Of a stretch of DNA of 14,714 nucleotides, positions 1-6,194 are shown one piece after another. Both the position numbers and the translations under genes were made by a program. This stretch comes from Bacteroidales bacterium (GTDB taxonomy: Bacteria > Bacteroidota > Bacteroidia > Bacteroidales > UBA932), in the NCBI GenBank assembly GCA_017538685.1, contig JAFYIK010000194.1, positions 1 to 14,714 of the forward strand, in the 5' to 3' direction. A model generated the notes under the pieces. It saw nothing but the letters and a program-made list of their open reading frames with translations, did no database searches and was not told the DNA's origin. Every line of letters starts with the position of its first letter. The first letter of the stretch is position 1.

Positions 1-33
1 AAAGTAGCGTGTCTACCATTTCACCACTACCGC
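1..33 (-). tRNA. tRNA-Leu, 5' part only (cut by window edge)
   Basis: Read on the minus strand, this stretch is the 5' end of a tRNA. It has a 7-nt acceptor strand GCGGTAG, then TG, a D arm with GTG/CAC pairing around a loop containing GGTAGA, then G26 and the first anticodon-stem bases. The D arm pattern is typical of tRNA-Leu. By standard numbering the window ends at about position 33, so the anticodon lies just outside and the isoacceptor cannot be named. A perfect Bacteroidetes promoter lies directly upstream. The other long-variable-arm tRNA, Ser, is less likely because of the D-arm sequence. Confidence 0.85.
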
Positions 34-45
34 GATTTGGGACTG

Positions 46-76
46 CAAAAATAGTATGATTTCTTTAATTCGCAAA
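46..76 (-). promoter_or_regulatory. Bacteroidetes-type promoter of the tRNA-Leu gene
   Basis: On the minus strand a -33 box TTTG (76 to 73) is followed after 19 nt by TATTTTTG (53 to 46). The second box matches the -7 consensus TAnnTTTG exactly. Transcription should start around position 42, about 9 nt before the mature tRNA 5' end at 33. Confidence 0.8.
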
Positions 77-121
77 ATTTTCGTGCTAAATCTTGGTTTC
101 CCCTTCACCTCTCTGTTTTTA

Positions 122-229
122 CCGTGAAATGTAATCTCCTTATAATCAACAAGATACAAATTAGCCGTACTCAAAATTAAGTACGGCTATTTTATAAACA
201 AGTGAGATTCAGCGAGTTACATTTCACGG
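122..229. repeat. Symmetric nested inverted repeat overlapping the ispE stop
   Basis: The outer arms CCGTGAAATGTAA (122-134) and TTACATTTCACGG (217-229) are perfect 13-bp inverted copies. The inner 9-bp hairpin (163-188) is centred between them: both spacers, 135-162 and 189-216, are exactly 28 nt. When one spacer is reverse-complemented, about 12 of 28 positions match the other. The right arm covers the ispE stop codon. The whole looks like one decayed palindrome of 108 bp. Confidence 0.7.
158..193 (-). terminator. Hairpin terminator behind ispE
   Basis: AGCCGTACT (163-171) pairs perfectly with AGTACGGCT (180-188) around an 8-nt loop. The stem extends with one further T-A pair and, after a mismatch, three A-T pairs (158-160 with 191-193). 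It lies 30-60 nt past the ispE stop codon. The flanks are AT-rich on both sides, so it may work in either direction. It is also the centre of a larger palindrome (122-229). Confidence 0.6.
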
Positions 230-997
230 CTTTTGGGGGAAAATTCCAAAAACCGCGGCGCCGCTGCCGGTCATAGAGGCGTAGATGGCGCCGTCGGCAT
301 AGAAGCGTTCTTTCAGGGCGGCGATTTCGGGATGCCTAGGGAAAACACTGGCTTCGAAATCGTTCACGACCTTGCCGCGCCACTCTCTGACGGGAAGGGC
401 GAGGAGCTCACGAAGGGACGTGTGATTGTCTTTGATCCATTTATCGCGGGGTACGATTCCGCCGTAAGCCTCCGCCGTGCTGACGTGCACGCCTTCCGGT
501 TTCGCGATCCTTATCTCATACTCGGACAGGTCTATATCCGCAGGAGTAAGTATTTCTCCCTTCCCGGAACCCCATTGAGGAGTGTTCCTGATAAAGAATG
601 CGCAATCCGCCCCGAGTTTGCCGGCATAGGCCTCTAGTTGTTCGACTGAAAGGTTCAACTCAAACAATTCGCTGAGCATTCGTAGGGCGAAAGCGCAGTC
701 GGACGAGCCGCCGCCAAGGCCGGCCCCGACCGGGATCCCCTTCCGGACGCGGATGCTGACCGGACCGATTCCGCACTCCCCGGCGAGCAGCCGCCAGGCC
801 TTGGCGGTCAGGTCCGACTGCGGGTCCCAGTCCGCTCCCTCAAGTTGTATAGAGAACTTGTCCGCCTTCACTATTTCCAGTTCATCGCGGAAAGAGTCGA
901 CCGGATAGAAGAGCGTGTCGAGGTCGTGGTATCCATCCGCCCTCTTGCGGAGGACGTTAAGGCCGATGTTGATTTTCGGGGTGGGGTAGCAGATCAT
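224..997 (-). CDS. ispE: 4-diphosphocytidyl-2-C-methyl-D-erythritol kinase
   Basis: IspE phosphorylates CDP-methylerythritol with ATP in the cytosolic non-mevalonate (MEP) route to isoprenoid precursors. The 257-residue product has the GHMP-kinase layout. The N-terminal PKIN segment (residues 7-10) with Lys8 is followed by a DGYH motif near residue 21. The glycine-rich ATP loop PVGAGLGGGSSD sits at 89-100. LGAD with the likely catalytic Asp is at 128-131, and the C-terminal glycine motif MTGSGAAVFGIF is close to the end. The protein stops shortly after that motif, so it is slightly shorter than many homologues (often around 280 residues, from memory). The start ATG overlaps the queH stop (ATGA), so the two genes are probably translationally coupled. 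The stop codon lies inside the right arm of the palindrome at 122-229. Confidence 0.95.
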   Translation of the reverse strand: MICYPTPKINIGLNVLRKRADGYHDLDTLFYPVDSFRDELEIVKADKFSIQLEGADWDPQSDLTAKAWRLLAGECGIGPVSIRVRKGIPVGAGLGGGSSDCAFALRMLSELFELNLSVEQLEAYAGKLGADCAFFIRNTPQWGSGKGEILTPADIDLSEYEIRIAKPEGVHVSTAEAYGGIVPRDKWIKDNHTSLRELLALPVREWRGKVVNDFEASVFPRHPEIAALKERFYADGAIYASMTGSGAAVFGIFPQKP

Positions 998-1611
998 TCT
1001 TTCGGTTTTGAGTATTCACATCCGCAGAAGGTCTGGTTGTAGAAACCGAGCTCGCGGATCAGCTCGGCCCGGCGTGGCTGCAGGCCGCCCTTGCGCCAGT
1101 TCATATCCCACCAGACGACCGGAGTCGCAGTTCCGTCGGCACCCGATCGTGAAACCGCCTGGCACGCCGCCGCGCCGGCCGTGTTAACCTGCTCCAGGTC
1201 TTTCCATCGGGAAGAGGCGAGAGTTGTTGCCAGAACAGCGAACCCGTTCGCAGCGGCATACCTGGCCGCCCTTGCGAGACGGTAGCGGAAGCACTCGAGG
1301 CAGCGAGGGCCTCTCTCCGGAGCATCCTCCCGGCCGCGTGCGACGCAAGTAAGCCACTCGGCGTGGTCATAATCGTCGTCAACCCACTCCACACCGAGCG
1401 AATCGCAATAGCGCATAATTGCGCGCTTGCGCAGTTCGTATTCGTCTAAAGGGGTGATGTTTGAATTCGAAAAAAACACAGTGGGCTTCAGGCCATTCTG
1501 GACCATACACTCCAGAATCGCTGAAGAGCAGGGCGCACAGCACGCGTGCAGAAGGATGCGCCCTTCCGCCGGCGGGACTAATTTAACCAAAGGTGCTGCA
1601 CACAAGTCCAT
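994..1611 (-). CDS. queH: Epoxyqueuosine reductase QueH
   Basis: QueH (formerly DUF208) reduces epoxyqueuosine to queuosine in the tRNA wobble base, the last step of queuosine synthesis. It is the non-homologous replacement of the cobalamin-dependent QueG. The sequence shows the family's cysteine sets: HACCAPC near the N-terminus (Cys24, Cys25, Cys28), CLEC followed by FRYRL in the middle, and FCGCEYS at the C-terminus. These suit an Fe-S centre. I start it at the ATG at 1609-1611 (205 residues). A TTG at 1618-1620 would add three residues, but it lies inside a perfect -7 promoter box, so it should not be transcribed. The mRNA would have almost no leader. The gene overlaps ispE by 4 nt. Pairing with ispE looks like simple operon sharing, since no pathway link is known to me. 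Confidence 0.93.
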   Translation of the reverse strand: MDLCAAPLVKLVPPAEGRILLHACCAPCSSAILECMVQNGLKPTVFFSNSNITPLDEYELRKRAIMRYCDSLGVEWVDDDYDHAEWLTCVARGREDAPERGPRCLECFRYRLARAARYAAANGFAVLATTLASSRWKDLEQVNTAGAAACQAVSRSGADGTATPVVWWDMNWRKGGLQPRRAELIRELGFYNQTFCGCEYSKPKE

Positions 1612-1617
1612 ACCACG

Positions 1618-1625
1618 CAAAGATA
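1618..1625 (-). promoter_or_regulatory. -7 promoter box of queH-ispE
   Basis: The minus strand reads TATCTTTG here, a perfect TAnnTTTG box. Only 6 nt separate it from the queH ATG, so transcription should start about 3 nt before the start codon. No good -33 TTTG is visible. The expected -33 position falls in the loop of the inverted repeat 1636-1671. Confidence 0.65.
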
Positions 1626-1635
1626 GTAACTTTTT

Positions 1636-1671
1636 GGGGTTACTCTGAAATCCGGACTACAGAGTAACCCC
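1636..1671. repeat. 12-bp inverted repeat between divergent promoters, possible operator
   Basis: GGGGTTACTCTG (1636-1647) and CAGAGTAACCCC (1660-1671) are perfect inverted copies around a 12-nt loop. The centre (1653.5) lies midway between the two divergent -7 boxes at 1618-1625 and 1681-1688. It covers the expected -33 regions of both promoters. A dyad placed this way suits an operator for a dimeric regulator. Being followed on the plus strand by GAGTTTTTA, it also resembles a terminator, but no plus-strand gene lies upstream to need one. Confidence 0.7.
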
Positions 1672-1680
1672 GAGTTTTTA

Positions 1681-1688
1681 TATATTTG
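1681..1688 (+). promoter_or_regulatory. -7 promoter box of the small membrane protein gene
   Basis: TATATTTG is a perfect TAnnTTTG box. It ends 4 nt before the ATG at 1693, so the transcript probably begins at or next to the A of the start codon. No TTTG is visible at the -33 spacing. Confidence 0.65.
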
Positions 1689-1692
1689 CGAT

Positions 1693-1908
1693 ATGATTGG
1701 AATTCTACTGATGATAATATATCTGGTCGGCCTGGTTCCGGCGTTTATCTCGGCGCAGGATCTCTGGAGACAGAACACGATAAAGTGGATCAGCAAAGTT
1801 GCTCTCGCAGTGCTGATAGTTCTGTTCAGCTGGGTCGGGTATTTCGGCTACTGGTACGGAATGCGGCACTTTATCGTCAATAAAGGCCATCTGGAAGCCG
1901 GAGAATAA
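1693..1908 (+). CDS. Small two-helix membrane protein, function unknown
   Basis: The 71-residue product has two hydrophobic stretches that look like membrane helices. The first covers roughly residues 1-20 (MIGILLMIIYLVGLVPAF). The second runs about residues 35-55, rich in Val, Leu, Ile, Trp and Tyr. A polar loop with DLWRQNTIKW lies between them, and the tail is polar and ends in Glu. I do not recognise a family. Support for a real gene comes from the perfect -7 box 4 nt upstream and from the coherent membrane topology. The 3' end overlaps the 3' end of the oppositely oriented rimM by 32 bp. The reading frame opposite, on the minus strand, shows nothing sensible. It shares its regulatory region with queH, so the two may answer to the same signal. 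Confidence 0.7.
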   Translation: MIGILLMIIYLVGLVPAFISAQDLWRQNTIKWISKVALAVLIVLFSWVGYFGYWYGMRHFIVNKGHLEAGE

Positions 1909-2353
1909 GCTTCCTGGTCGCGGAATCAGCGGAAATAATAAAATCTTCGTGGAGGGGAATCATCACCTGCTCCCCTGCTGTCGTACGGACGTAAAGGCAG
2001 AAGTTACCTGGTATCGGTTCGTAGTCTTCCACGACTCCGACTTCATAATCCTCGTCGAACACCTTCCAGCCCACGAAATCCTCGGAAGAGCCTTCTTCTT
2101 CGAACTCGCCGTCAAACAAAATATCCCGTCCGACCATCTCCTCGGCGTCCTTCAAAGAACGCACGCCCGTCATATGGACTATATAGCGCGAAGTCCCGCG
2201 CGCGATGCAGTCATCGAAAAAGAAAGGGGCCGGTAAACCGTCGAATTCGACGTATACCGGACCCTCGATTTGTTCAAGTTCCACTTCGGGAGCGCTCACG
2301 AGAAGCCCTCCGTCAGTGCCATTGGACTTGAGAATTTTGCCAATGCGAAGCAT
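1877..2353 (-). CDS. rimM: Ribosome maturation factor RimM
   Basis: RimM binds the 30S subunit, including protein S19, and helps mature the head of the small subunit and process 16S rRNA. The 158-residue product has the N-terminal RimM barrel starting RIGKILKSNGTDGGLLV, with the VRSLKDAEEMVGRDILF segment at its end. The C-terminal PRC-barrel contains VGWKVFDEDYEVGVVEDYEPIPGN and the typical IPLHEDFI near residue 135. Length is normal. The start ATG shares one base with the rpsP stop (TAATG), a usual coupled arrangement for these ribosome genes. The 3' end overlaps the small membrane protein gene on the other strand. trmD and rplS, which often follow in other bacteria, are absent here. Confidence 0.93.
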   Translation of the reverse strand: MLRIGKILKSNGTDGGLLVSAPEVELEQIEGPVYVEFDGLPAPFFFDDCIARGTSRYIVHMTGVRSLKDAEEMVGRDILFDGEFEEEGSSEDFVGWKVFDEDYEVGVVEDYEPIPGNFCLYVRTTAGEQVMIPLHEDFIISADSATRKLILRLPDGLY

Positions 2354-2922
2354 TAGGCCTCCTCTGCGGGTGCCTCTGCCTCAGCTGCGGGAGCCTCCTC
2401 AGCGGGAGTCTCTTCTGCAGCGGCTTCAGCCTCTGCCTTTGCTGCTGCCTCAGCGGCGGCGAGCTCGGCTGCCTTCTTGGCGATGGCCTCAGCCCTAGCT
2501 TCATTGACCTTTGCCTCTTCGGCCTTGGCGGCCTTGGCTGCAGCGATAGCCTCGTTCTTCAGACCATTTACCTTGGCCTCGATCTTGGCGTCGCGCTGGG
2601 CCTTCCAGTCGTTCCACTTCTGGTCGGCGGCCTCCGGAGTCAGAGCTCCCTTGGCGACACCGCCGTCGAGGTGATTACGAAGGAGGACACCCTCATAAGA
2701 GAGGATCCTGCGGCAAACGAGAGTGGGCTCTGCACCGACCTTAAGCCAAGCAAGAGCACGCTCGAAGTTAAGAGTAATCGTAGCGGGGTTGGTGTTGGGA
2801 TTGTACACACCAATCTGCTCGATGAAACGACCGTCACGCGGGGCGCGCGTGTCTGCCACAACAATGTGGAAGAATGCGAAATTCTTCTTTCCGTGGCGCT
2901 GTAAACGAATTTTAACAGCCAT
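2353..2922 (-). CDS. rpsP: 30S ribosomal protein S16 with long Ala/Glu-rich tail
   Basis: S16 is a primary assembly protein of the 30S subunit. The first 80 or so residues are the standard S16 core: [20 protein letters not shown], then [21 protein letters not shown], then [14 protein letters not shown]. After about residue 95 the protein continues for roughly 90 residues. That tail is made almost only of Ala, Glu and Lys and is probably helical or disordered. It ends in repeated EEAPAEEA-like units. The E. coli protein has about 82 residues. From memory, tails of this kind are usual in Bacteroidetes S16, so this is a lineage trait and not a fusion. The gene is first in an operon with rimM and has its own promoter about 55 nt upstream. 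Confidence 0.96.
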   Translation of the reverse strand: MAVKIRLQRHGKKNFAFFHIVVADTRAPRDGRFIEQIGVYNPNTNPATITLNFERALAWLKVGAEPTLVCRRILSYEGVLLRNHLDGGVAKGALTPEAADQKWNDWKAQRDAKIEAKVNGLKNEAIAAAKAAKAEEAKVNEARAEAIAKKAAELAAAEAAAKAEAEAAAEETPAEEAPAAEAEAPAEEA

Positions 2923-2976
2923 TGTGAATCTGTTTAATAGTTAATAATTGCTTTGTGCCCTACTCGAGAGCGGACG

Positions 2977-3006
2977 CAAATATACGAAAAATAATTACCT
3001 TTGCAA
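2977..3006 (-). promoter_or_regulatory. Promoter of rpsP-rimM
   Basis: On the minus strand TTG (3006 to 3004) is followed after 19 nt by TATATTTG (2984 to 2977), a perfect -7 box. The expected start near 2973 gives a leader of about 50 nt before rpsP. The leader is AT-rich near the start codon and has a CTCGAG palindrome further up. Confidence 0.8.
2996..3003 (+). promoter_or_regulatory. -7 promoter box of the DUF2147-like gene
   Basis: TACCTTTG matches TAnnTTTG and lies 28 nt before the ATG at 3032, giving a leader of about 25 nt. It directly abuts the -33 element of the opposing rpsP promoter (3004-3006), so the two promoters overlap. No TTTG is visible at the matching -33 position. Confidence 0.6.
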
Positions 3007-3031
3007 TCACTTGTACAAAAACCAATTACAA

Positions 3032-3421
3032 ATGAAGAAAATCATTTTCACCCTTATGTTCCTCCTCGCAGGAGCAATCGCATTCGCCCAGAATGCCAGG
3101 AACGACAAAGCAGACGGAATCGTTGGCAAATACTTCATCGAGAAAGAAAACAGCAAGGTAGAGTTCGTTAAGAACGCCCAGGGTTCTTACGACGGTTATG
3201 TGTATTGGACCGCCGAGAACGGCGACGAGCACATCGACCTCGTGAAGGGCATCAAATACAACGCAGAGAAGAAGCGCTGGGACGGCGCAAAGATCAGCGA
3301 CCCCACCCGTGGGATCAAGGCAAACTGCACCATCCTCTTCAACAAGGACGGTATGCTTCAGGTTTCAGGAAAAGTGATGGGTATCGGAGAGACTCACCTC
3401 TGGAAGCCGATAAGCGAGTAA
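3032..3421 (+). CDS. Secreted DUF2147-like protein
   Basis: The 129-residue product begins with a clear signal peptide (MKKIIFTLMFLLAGAIAFAQ), with likely cleavage after AFA at residue 19. The mature part resembles DUF2147, small lipocalin-like beta-barrel proteins of the periplasm. It reads GIVGKYFIEKENSKVEF, then a YVYW strand, LVKGIKYN, SDPTRGIKANCTILF, and finally a Gly-rich strand ending HLWKP. The function of the family is unknown to me. An in-frame start at 2948 would add 28 residues in front of the signal peptide and overlap both promoters, so I reject it. The 3' end overlaps sufD tail to tail by 28 bp. It diverges from rpsP through an overlapping promoter. Confidence 0.85.
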   Translation: MKKIIFTLMFLLAGAIAFAQNARNDKADGIVGKYFIEKENSKVEFVKNAQGSYDGYVYWTAENGDEHIDLVKGIKYNAEKKRWDGAKISDPTRGIKANCTILFNKDGMLQVSGKVMGIGETHLWKPISE

Positions 3422-3984
3422 TACTCTTCCGGCAGCCTGCTTAAGACAGGCGAAAGGAAAGAAAGTATCTGCAGCCGGCGCGCCTCTTCTTCGGGAATAC
3501 CGCGGGAGCGCATATAGAACAATTCGTCGGCGGACAGATATCCGATGGCAGCCCCGTGTGAGCAGACCACGTCATCAGCGTAGATTTCAAGCTGAGGGTC
3601 GGTCTGGACACGGGCTCCTTCGTTTAAGAGGAGCGAGTTGCACGACTGGTAGGCCTCCGTCTTCTGGGCATCCTTCTGAACATAGATGAGGCCGTTGAAC
3701 AGCACGCTCGACTGCCCGTCGGCCACACCGCGGAACAGCTGGTTGGACTTGCAACCACCTGCAAGATGGCGGACGTTCATCCGGATGGATACGTGCTCGT
3801 CTGCGCGGCAGACGAAAAGGCCGGCGGCATCAAGCTCCGCGCCTTCTCCCGTCAGCTCGACCGTGAGTGCAAAGTCGGCGTCCGCGCCCGGCAGGACCAC
3901 GAAAGTCACCTTGAGGCTTTCTCCAGCCCCAAGAACGACCTTCTGCGGGATTTCGTCCCTGCCTATGACATAAATCCTATCCAT
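3394..3984 (-). CDS. sufD: SufD-like Fe-S scaffold protein, unusually short
   Basis: SufD pairs with SufB and the SufC ATPase to build Fe-S clusters. The 196-residue product matches the beta-helix and C-terminal end of SufD. Near residue 111 it has AYQSCNSLLL, then VQTDPQLEIYADDV, CSHGAAIG at 141-148, and LFYMRSRGI. Cys141 and His143 correspond to the CSH site that in E. coli SufD carries the His important at the SufB-SufD interface. A normal SufD has over 400 residues. The N-terminal domain and the first part of the helix are missing. I find no upstream remnant, since sufC occupies that DNA and overlaps the sufD start by 8 nt. The compact operon suggests a stable short form and not a broken gene. 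It is last in sufBCD. Confidence 0.85.
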   Translation of the reverse strand: MDRIYVIGRDEIPQKVVLGAGESLKVTFVVLPGADADFALTVELTGEGAELDAAGLFVCRADEHVSIRMNVRHLAGGCKSNQLFRGVADGQSSVLFNGLIYVQKDAQKTEAYQSCNSLLLNEGARVQTDPQLEIYADDVVCSHGAAIGYLSADELFYMRSRGIPEEEARRLQILSFLSPVLSRLPEEYYSLIGFQR

Positions 3985-4735
3985 CTATTCCTTCGAATCC
4001 TTCGGCTTCTATCCGGTCTGCCAGCTCCTTTCCGCCCGTGCGGACGATGCGGCCGTCTTTCAGCACGTGAACCACATCGGGAACTATATATTCCAGTAAT
4101 TTATGGTAATGGGTGATAATAATAGACGAAGTTTCCGGCGTCTTCAATGAATTTACCCCGTCCGCCACTATCTTCAGCGCATCCACATCCAGGCCGCTGT
4201 CCGTCTCGTCCAAAATCGACAGAACAGGCTCCAGCATAGCCATCTGGAAAATCTCCCCGCGCTTTTTCTCTCCACCCGAGAAGCCCACGTTGACCTCGCG
4301 CTTCGCGAATTCCGGTTTCATCTTCAGCAGGGCCATTTTCTGCTTCAGCAGTCCCAAAAACTCCGCAGCGCTGAGTTCCGGCAGGCCGGCCGCCTTTCGC
4401 CGTGCCTGCACGGCTGCCTTCAGGAAGTTGGTCATACTCACGCCCGGGATCTCGATCGGATACTGGAAACTCAGGAACAGCCCGGCCCACGAGCGTTCCT
4501 CCGGGCTCATCGTCAGAAGGTCGCGACCAGCGAAGCTGACGCTGCCGGCGGTGACTTCGTAGCCCGGCCGGCCGGTGAGCACGGCGCTTAAGGTGGATTT
4601 GCCTGCTCCGTTGGGGCCCATCACAGCGTGCACCTCGCCGCGGCGGATCTGCAAATCTACTCCGTGGAGGATTTCCTTGCCCTCAACACTTGCGTGAAGG
4701 CCTTTGATATCAAGCAATACTTCGTTCATAATCAT
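3977..4735 (-). CDS. sufC: Fe-S cluster assembly ATPase SufC
   Basis: SufC is the ABC-type ATPase of the cytosolic SufBCD scaffold, and its ATP-driven dimerisation opens the SufB-SufD interface. The 252-residue product is of normal length. It has Walker [10 protein letters not shown] (40-48), a Q-loop at Gln91, the signature [11 protein letters not shown] (152-162), Walker B with [12 protein letters not shown] (172-183), and the H-loop in [17 protein letters not shown] in place of LSGGQ is normal for SufC. The start at 4735 overlaps the sufB stop (ATGA). A second ATG two codons later (4729) is possible. Downstream it overlaps sufD by 8 nt. Confidence 0.97.
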   Translation of the reverse strand: MIMNEVLLDIKGLHASVEGKEILHGVDLQIRRGEVHAVMGPNGAGKSTLSAVLTGRPGYEVTAGSVSFAGRDLLTMSPEERSWAGLFLSFQYPIEIPGVSMTNFLKAAVQARRKAAGLPELSAAEFLGLLKQKMALLKMKPEFAKREVNVGFSGGEKKRGEIFQMAMLEPVLSILDETDSGLDVDALKIVADGVNSLKTPETSSIIITHYHKLLEYIVPDVVHVLKDGRIVRTGGKELADRIEAEGFEGIDG

Positions 4736-6174
4736 CCGATTGATCCCTCGAGGGAGACTGACAATAGTTTCTGGGCTTCCACGGCGAATTCCATAGGCAG
4801 GCGCTGAAGGACTTCCTTAGCGTAGCCGTTGACGATAAGGCTCACCGCTTCCTCGGGCGGCACACCGCGCTGGTTGCAATAGAAGAGCTGGTCTTCGCTT
4901 ATCTTGGATGTGGTGGCTTCGTGTTCCACGATGGCCCTGGGGCAGGCATTCTGGATTACCGGGAAGGTGTGCGCGCCGCAAAGCGAGCCGATAAGAAGCG
5001 AGTCGCACTGCGAGTAGTTACGGGCTCCCACGGCCCCCGGGTTCATACGCACGAGTCCGCGGTAGGAGTTCTGGCTATGGCCGGCGCTGATACCCTTGCT
5101 GATGATGCGGCTCCTGGTGTTCCGGCCAAGGTGTATCATCTTGGTGCCTGTGTCGGCCTGCTGGTAATTGTTTGTGAGGGCGACGGAGTAGAACTCCGAA
5201 GAGCTGTTGTCGCCTTTCAAGATGGTCGAAGGGTATTTCCAGGTGATGGCGGAACCAGTCTCCACCTGCGTCCAGCTGAGGTGCGAGCCTTCGCCCTTGC
5301 AGATGCCGCGCTTGGTGACGAGATTCAGGATGCCGCCGCGGCCCTGCTCGTCGCCCGGGTACCAGTTCTGCACGGTGCTGTAGCGCACGTCAGCCCCGGC
5401 CTCCACGACTATCTCCACCACCGCGGCGTGCAGCTGATGCTCGTCGCGCATCGGCGCGGTGCAGCCTTCCATATACGAAACCTGCGAGCCTTCGTCGGCC
5501 ACGATGAGCGTGCGCTCGAACTGGCCCGTGCCGCTCGCGTTGATGCGGAAGTAGCTGGACAGATCCATCGGGCATTTCACGCCCTTCGGGATGTAGCAGA
5601 ACGATCCGTCGGAGAAGACGGCGCTGTTAAGCGCGGCGTAGAAGTTGTCGCCTGCAGGCACCACTGAGGCCAGGTACTTGCGCACGAGTTCCGGATGCTC
5701 GCGGACCGCCTCGGAGAAGGAGCAGAAGATTATGCCCTTCTCCGCAAGCGCTTTGCGGAAGGTGGTGGTCACGCTGACGCTGTCGAAGACCGCGTCCACG
5801 GCCACCTTCGACCGCACGCCCGCGAGCACTTCCCTCTCGCTGATGGGAATGCCGAGCTTGTCGAAGGTCTCCTGCAGCTTCGGGTCTATCTCCTTCGGGC
5901 GCTCCGCATCCTTTTTCGGAGCAGCGTAGTAGATTATGTCCTGGAAATCTATTTCAGGCAGCGTAAGGTGCCCCCAGGTCGGAGGCGTCATCTTCTGCCA
6001 TTTGCGGAACGCGTCCAGACGGAACTCCAGCAGCCAGTCGGGCTCCTGCTTGATAGCAGAAATCTGACGGATTATCTGCTCGGAGAGGCCCTTCGGCACA
6101 TACTCCTGCTCGACATCCGTCACGAACCCCTCCTTGTACTGCTTGGAGGTAATATCTACTAACGTCTCGTCCAT
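4732..6174 (-). CDS. sufB: Fe-S cluster scaffold protein SufB
   Basis: SufB is the core scaffold of the SUF system, on which the nascent cluster is built with sulfur from SufS. The 480-residue product is full length. Key sites are intact. Cys399 in SLCGAHTF corresponds to the catalytic Cys405 of E. coli SufB. EHEATTSK (417-424) holds the acidic and His residues of the cluster site, and [11 protein letters not shown] follows. The middle contains the usual beta-helix segments such as [19 protein letters not shown] and [17 protein letters not shown]. The gene starts the sufBCD unit and has its own perfect -7 box 9 nt upstream of the ATG. The end of the upstream lipoprotein gene is only 20 bp away, so read-through from the sus-like operon is also possible. 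Confidence 0.98.
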   Translation of the reverse strand: MDETLVDITSKQYKEGFVTDVEQEYVPKGLSEQIIRQISAIKQEPDWLLEFRLDAFRKWQKMTPPTWGHLTLPEIDFQDIIYYAAPKKDAERPKEIDPKLQETFDKLGIPISEREVLAGVRSKVAVDAVFDSVSVTTTFRKALAEKGIIFCSFSEAVREHPELVRKYLASVVPAGDNFYAALNSAVFSDGSFCYIPKGVKCPMDLSSYFRINASGTGQFERTLIVADEGSQVSYMEGCTAPMRDEHQLHAAVVEIVVEAGADVRYSTVQNWYPGDEQGRGGILNLVTKRGICKGEGSHLSWTQVETGSAITWKYPSTILKGDNSSSEFYSVALTNNYQQADTGTKMIHLGRNTRSRIISKGISAGHSQNSYRGLVRMNPGAVGARNYSQCDSLLIGSLCGAHTFPVIQNACPRAIVEHEATTSKISEDQLFYCNQRGVPPEEAVSLIVNGYAKEVLQRLPMEFAVEAQKLLSVSLEGSIG

Positions 6175-6183
6175 TTACCGGCG

Positions 6184-6191
6184 CAAATATA
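6184..6191 (-). promoter_or_regulatory. -7 promoter box of sufBCD
   Basis: The minus strand reads TATATTTG, a perfect TAnnTTTG box. It lies in the 20-bp gap between the preceding lipoprotein gene and sufB, 9 nt from the start codon, giving a leader of about 6 nt. The -33 region would fall inside the 3' end of the preceding coding region, and no TTTG is seen there. Confidence 0.65.
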
Positions 6192-6194
6192 ACT

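Noticed and set aside
1636..1680. Inverted repeat followed by a T run read as an intrinsic terminator on the plus strand
   Set aside because: There is no plus-strand gene upstream to terminate, three bases separate stem and T run, and its central place between divergent promoter boxes fits an operator better.
2353..2640. Ala/Glu-rich tail of S16 as a frameshift or fused second gene
   Set aside because: The frame is continuous, and such tails are, to my knowledge, normal for S16 in Bacteroidetes.
2948..3031. 28-residue N-terminal extension of the DUF2147-like protein
   Set aside because: The later ATG at 3032 starts a textbook signal peptide, and the extension would lie across the promoters.
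4921..6162. Plus-strand open frames opposite sufB
   Set aside because: SufB is unmistakable on the minus strand; the plus-strand products are low-complexity shadows.
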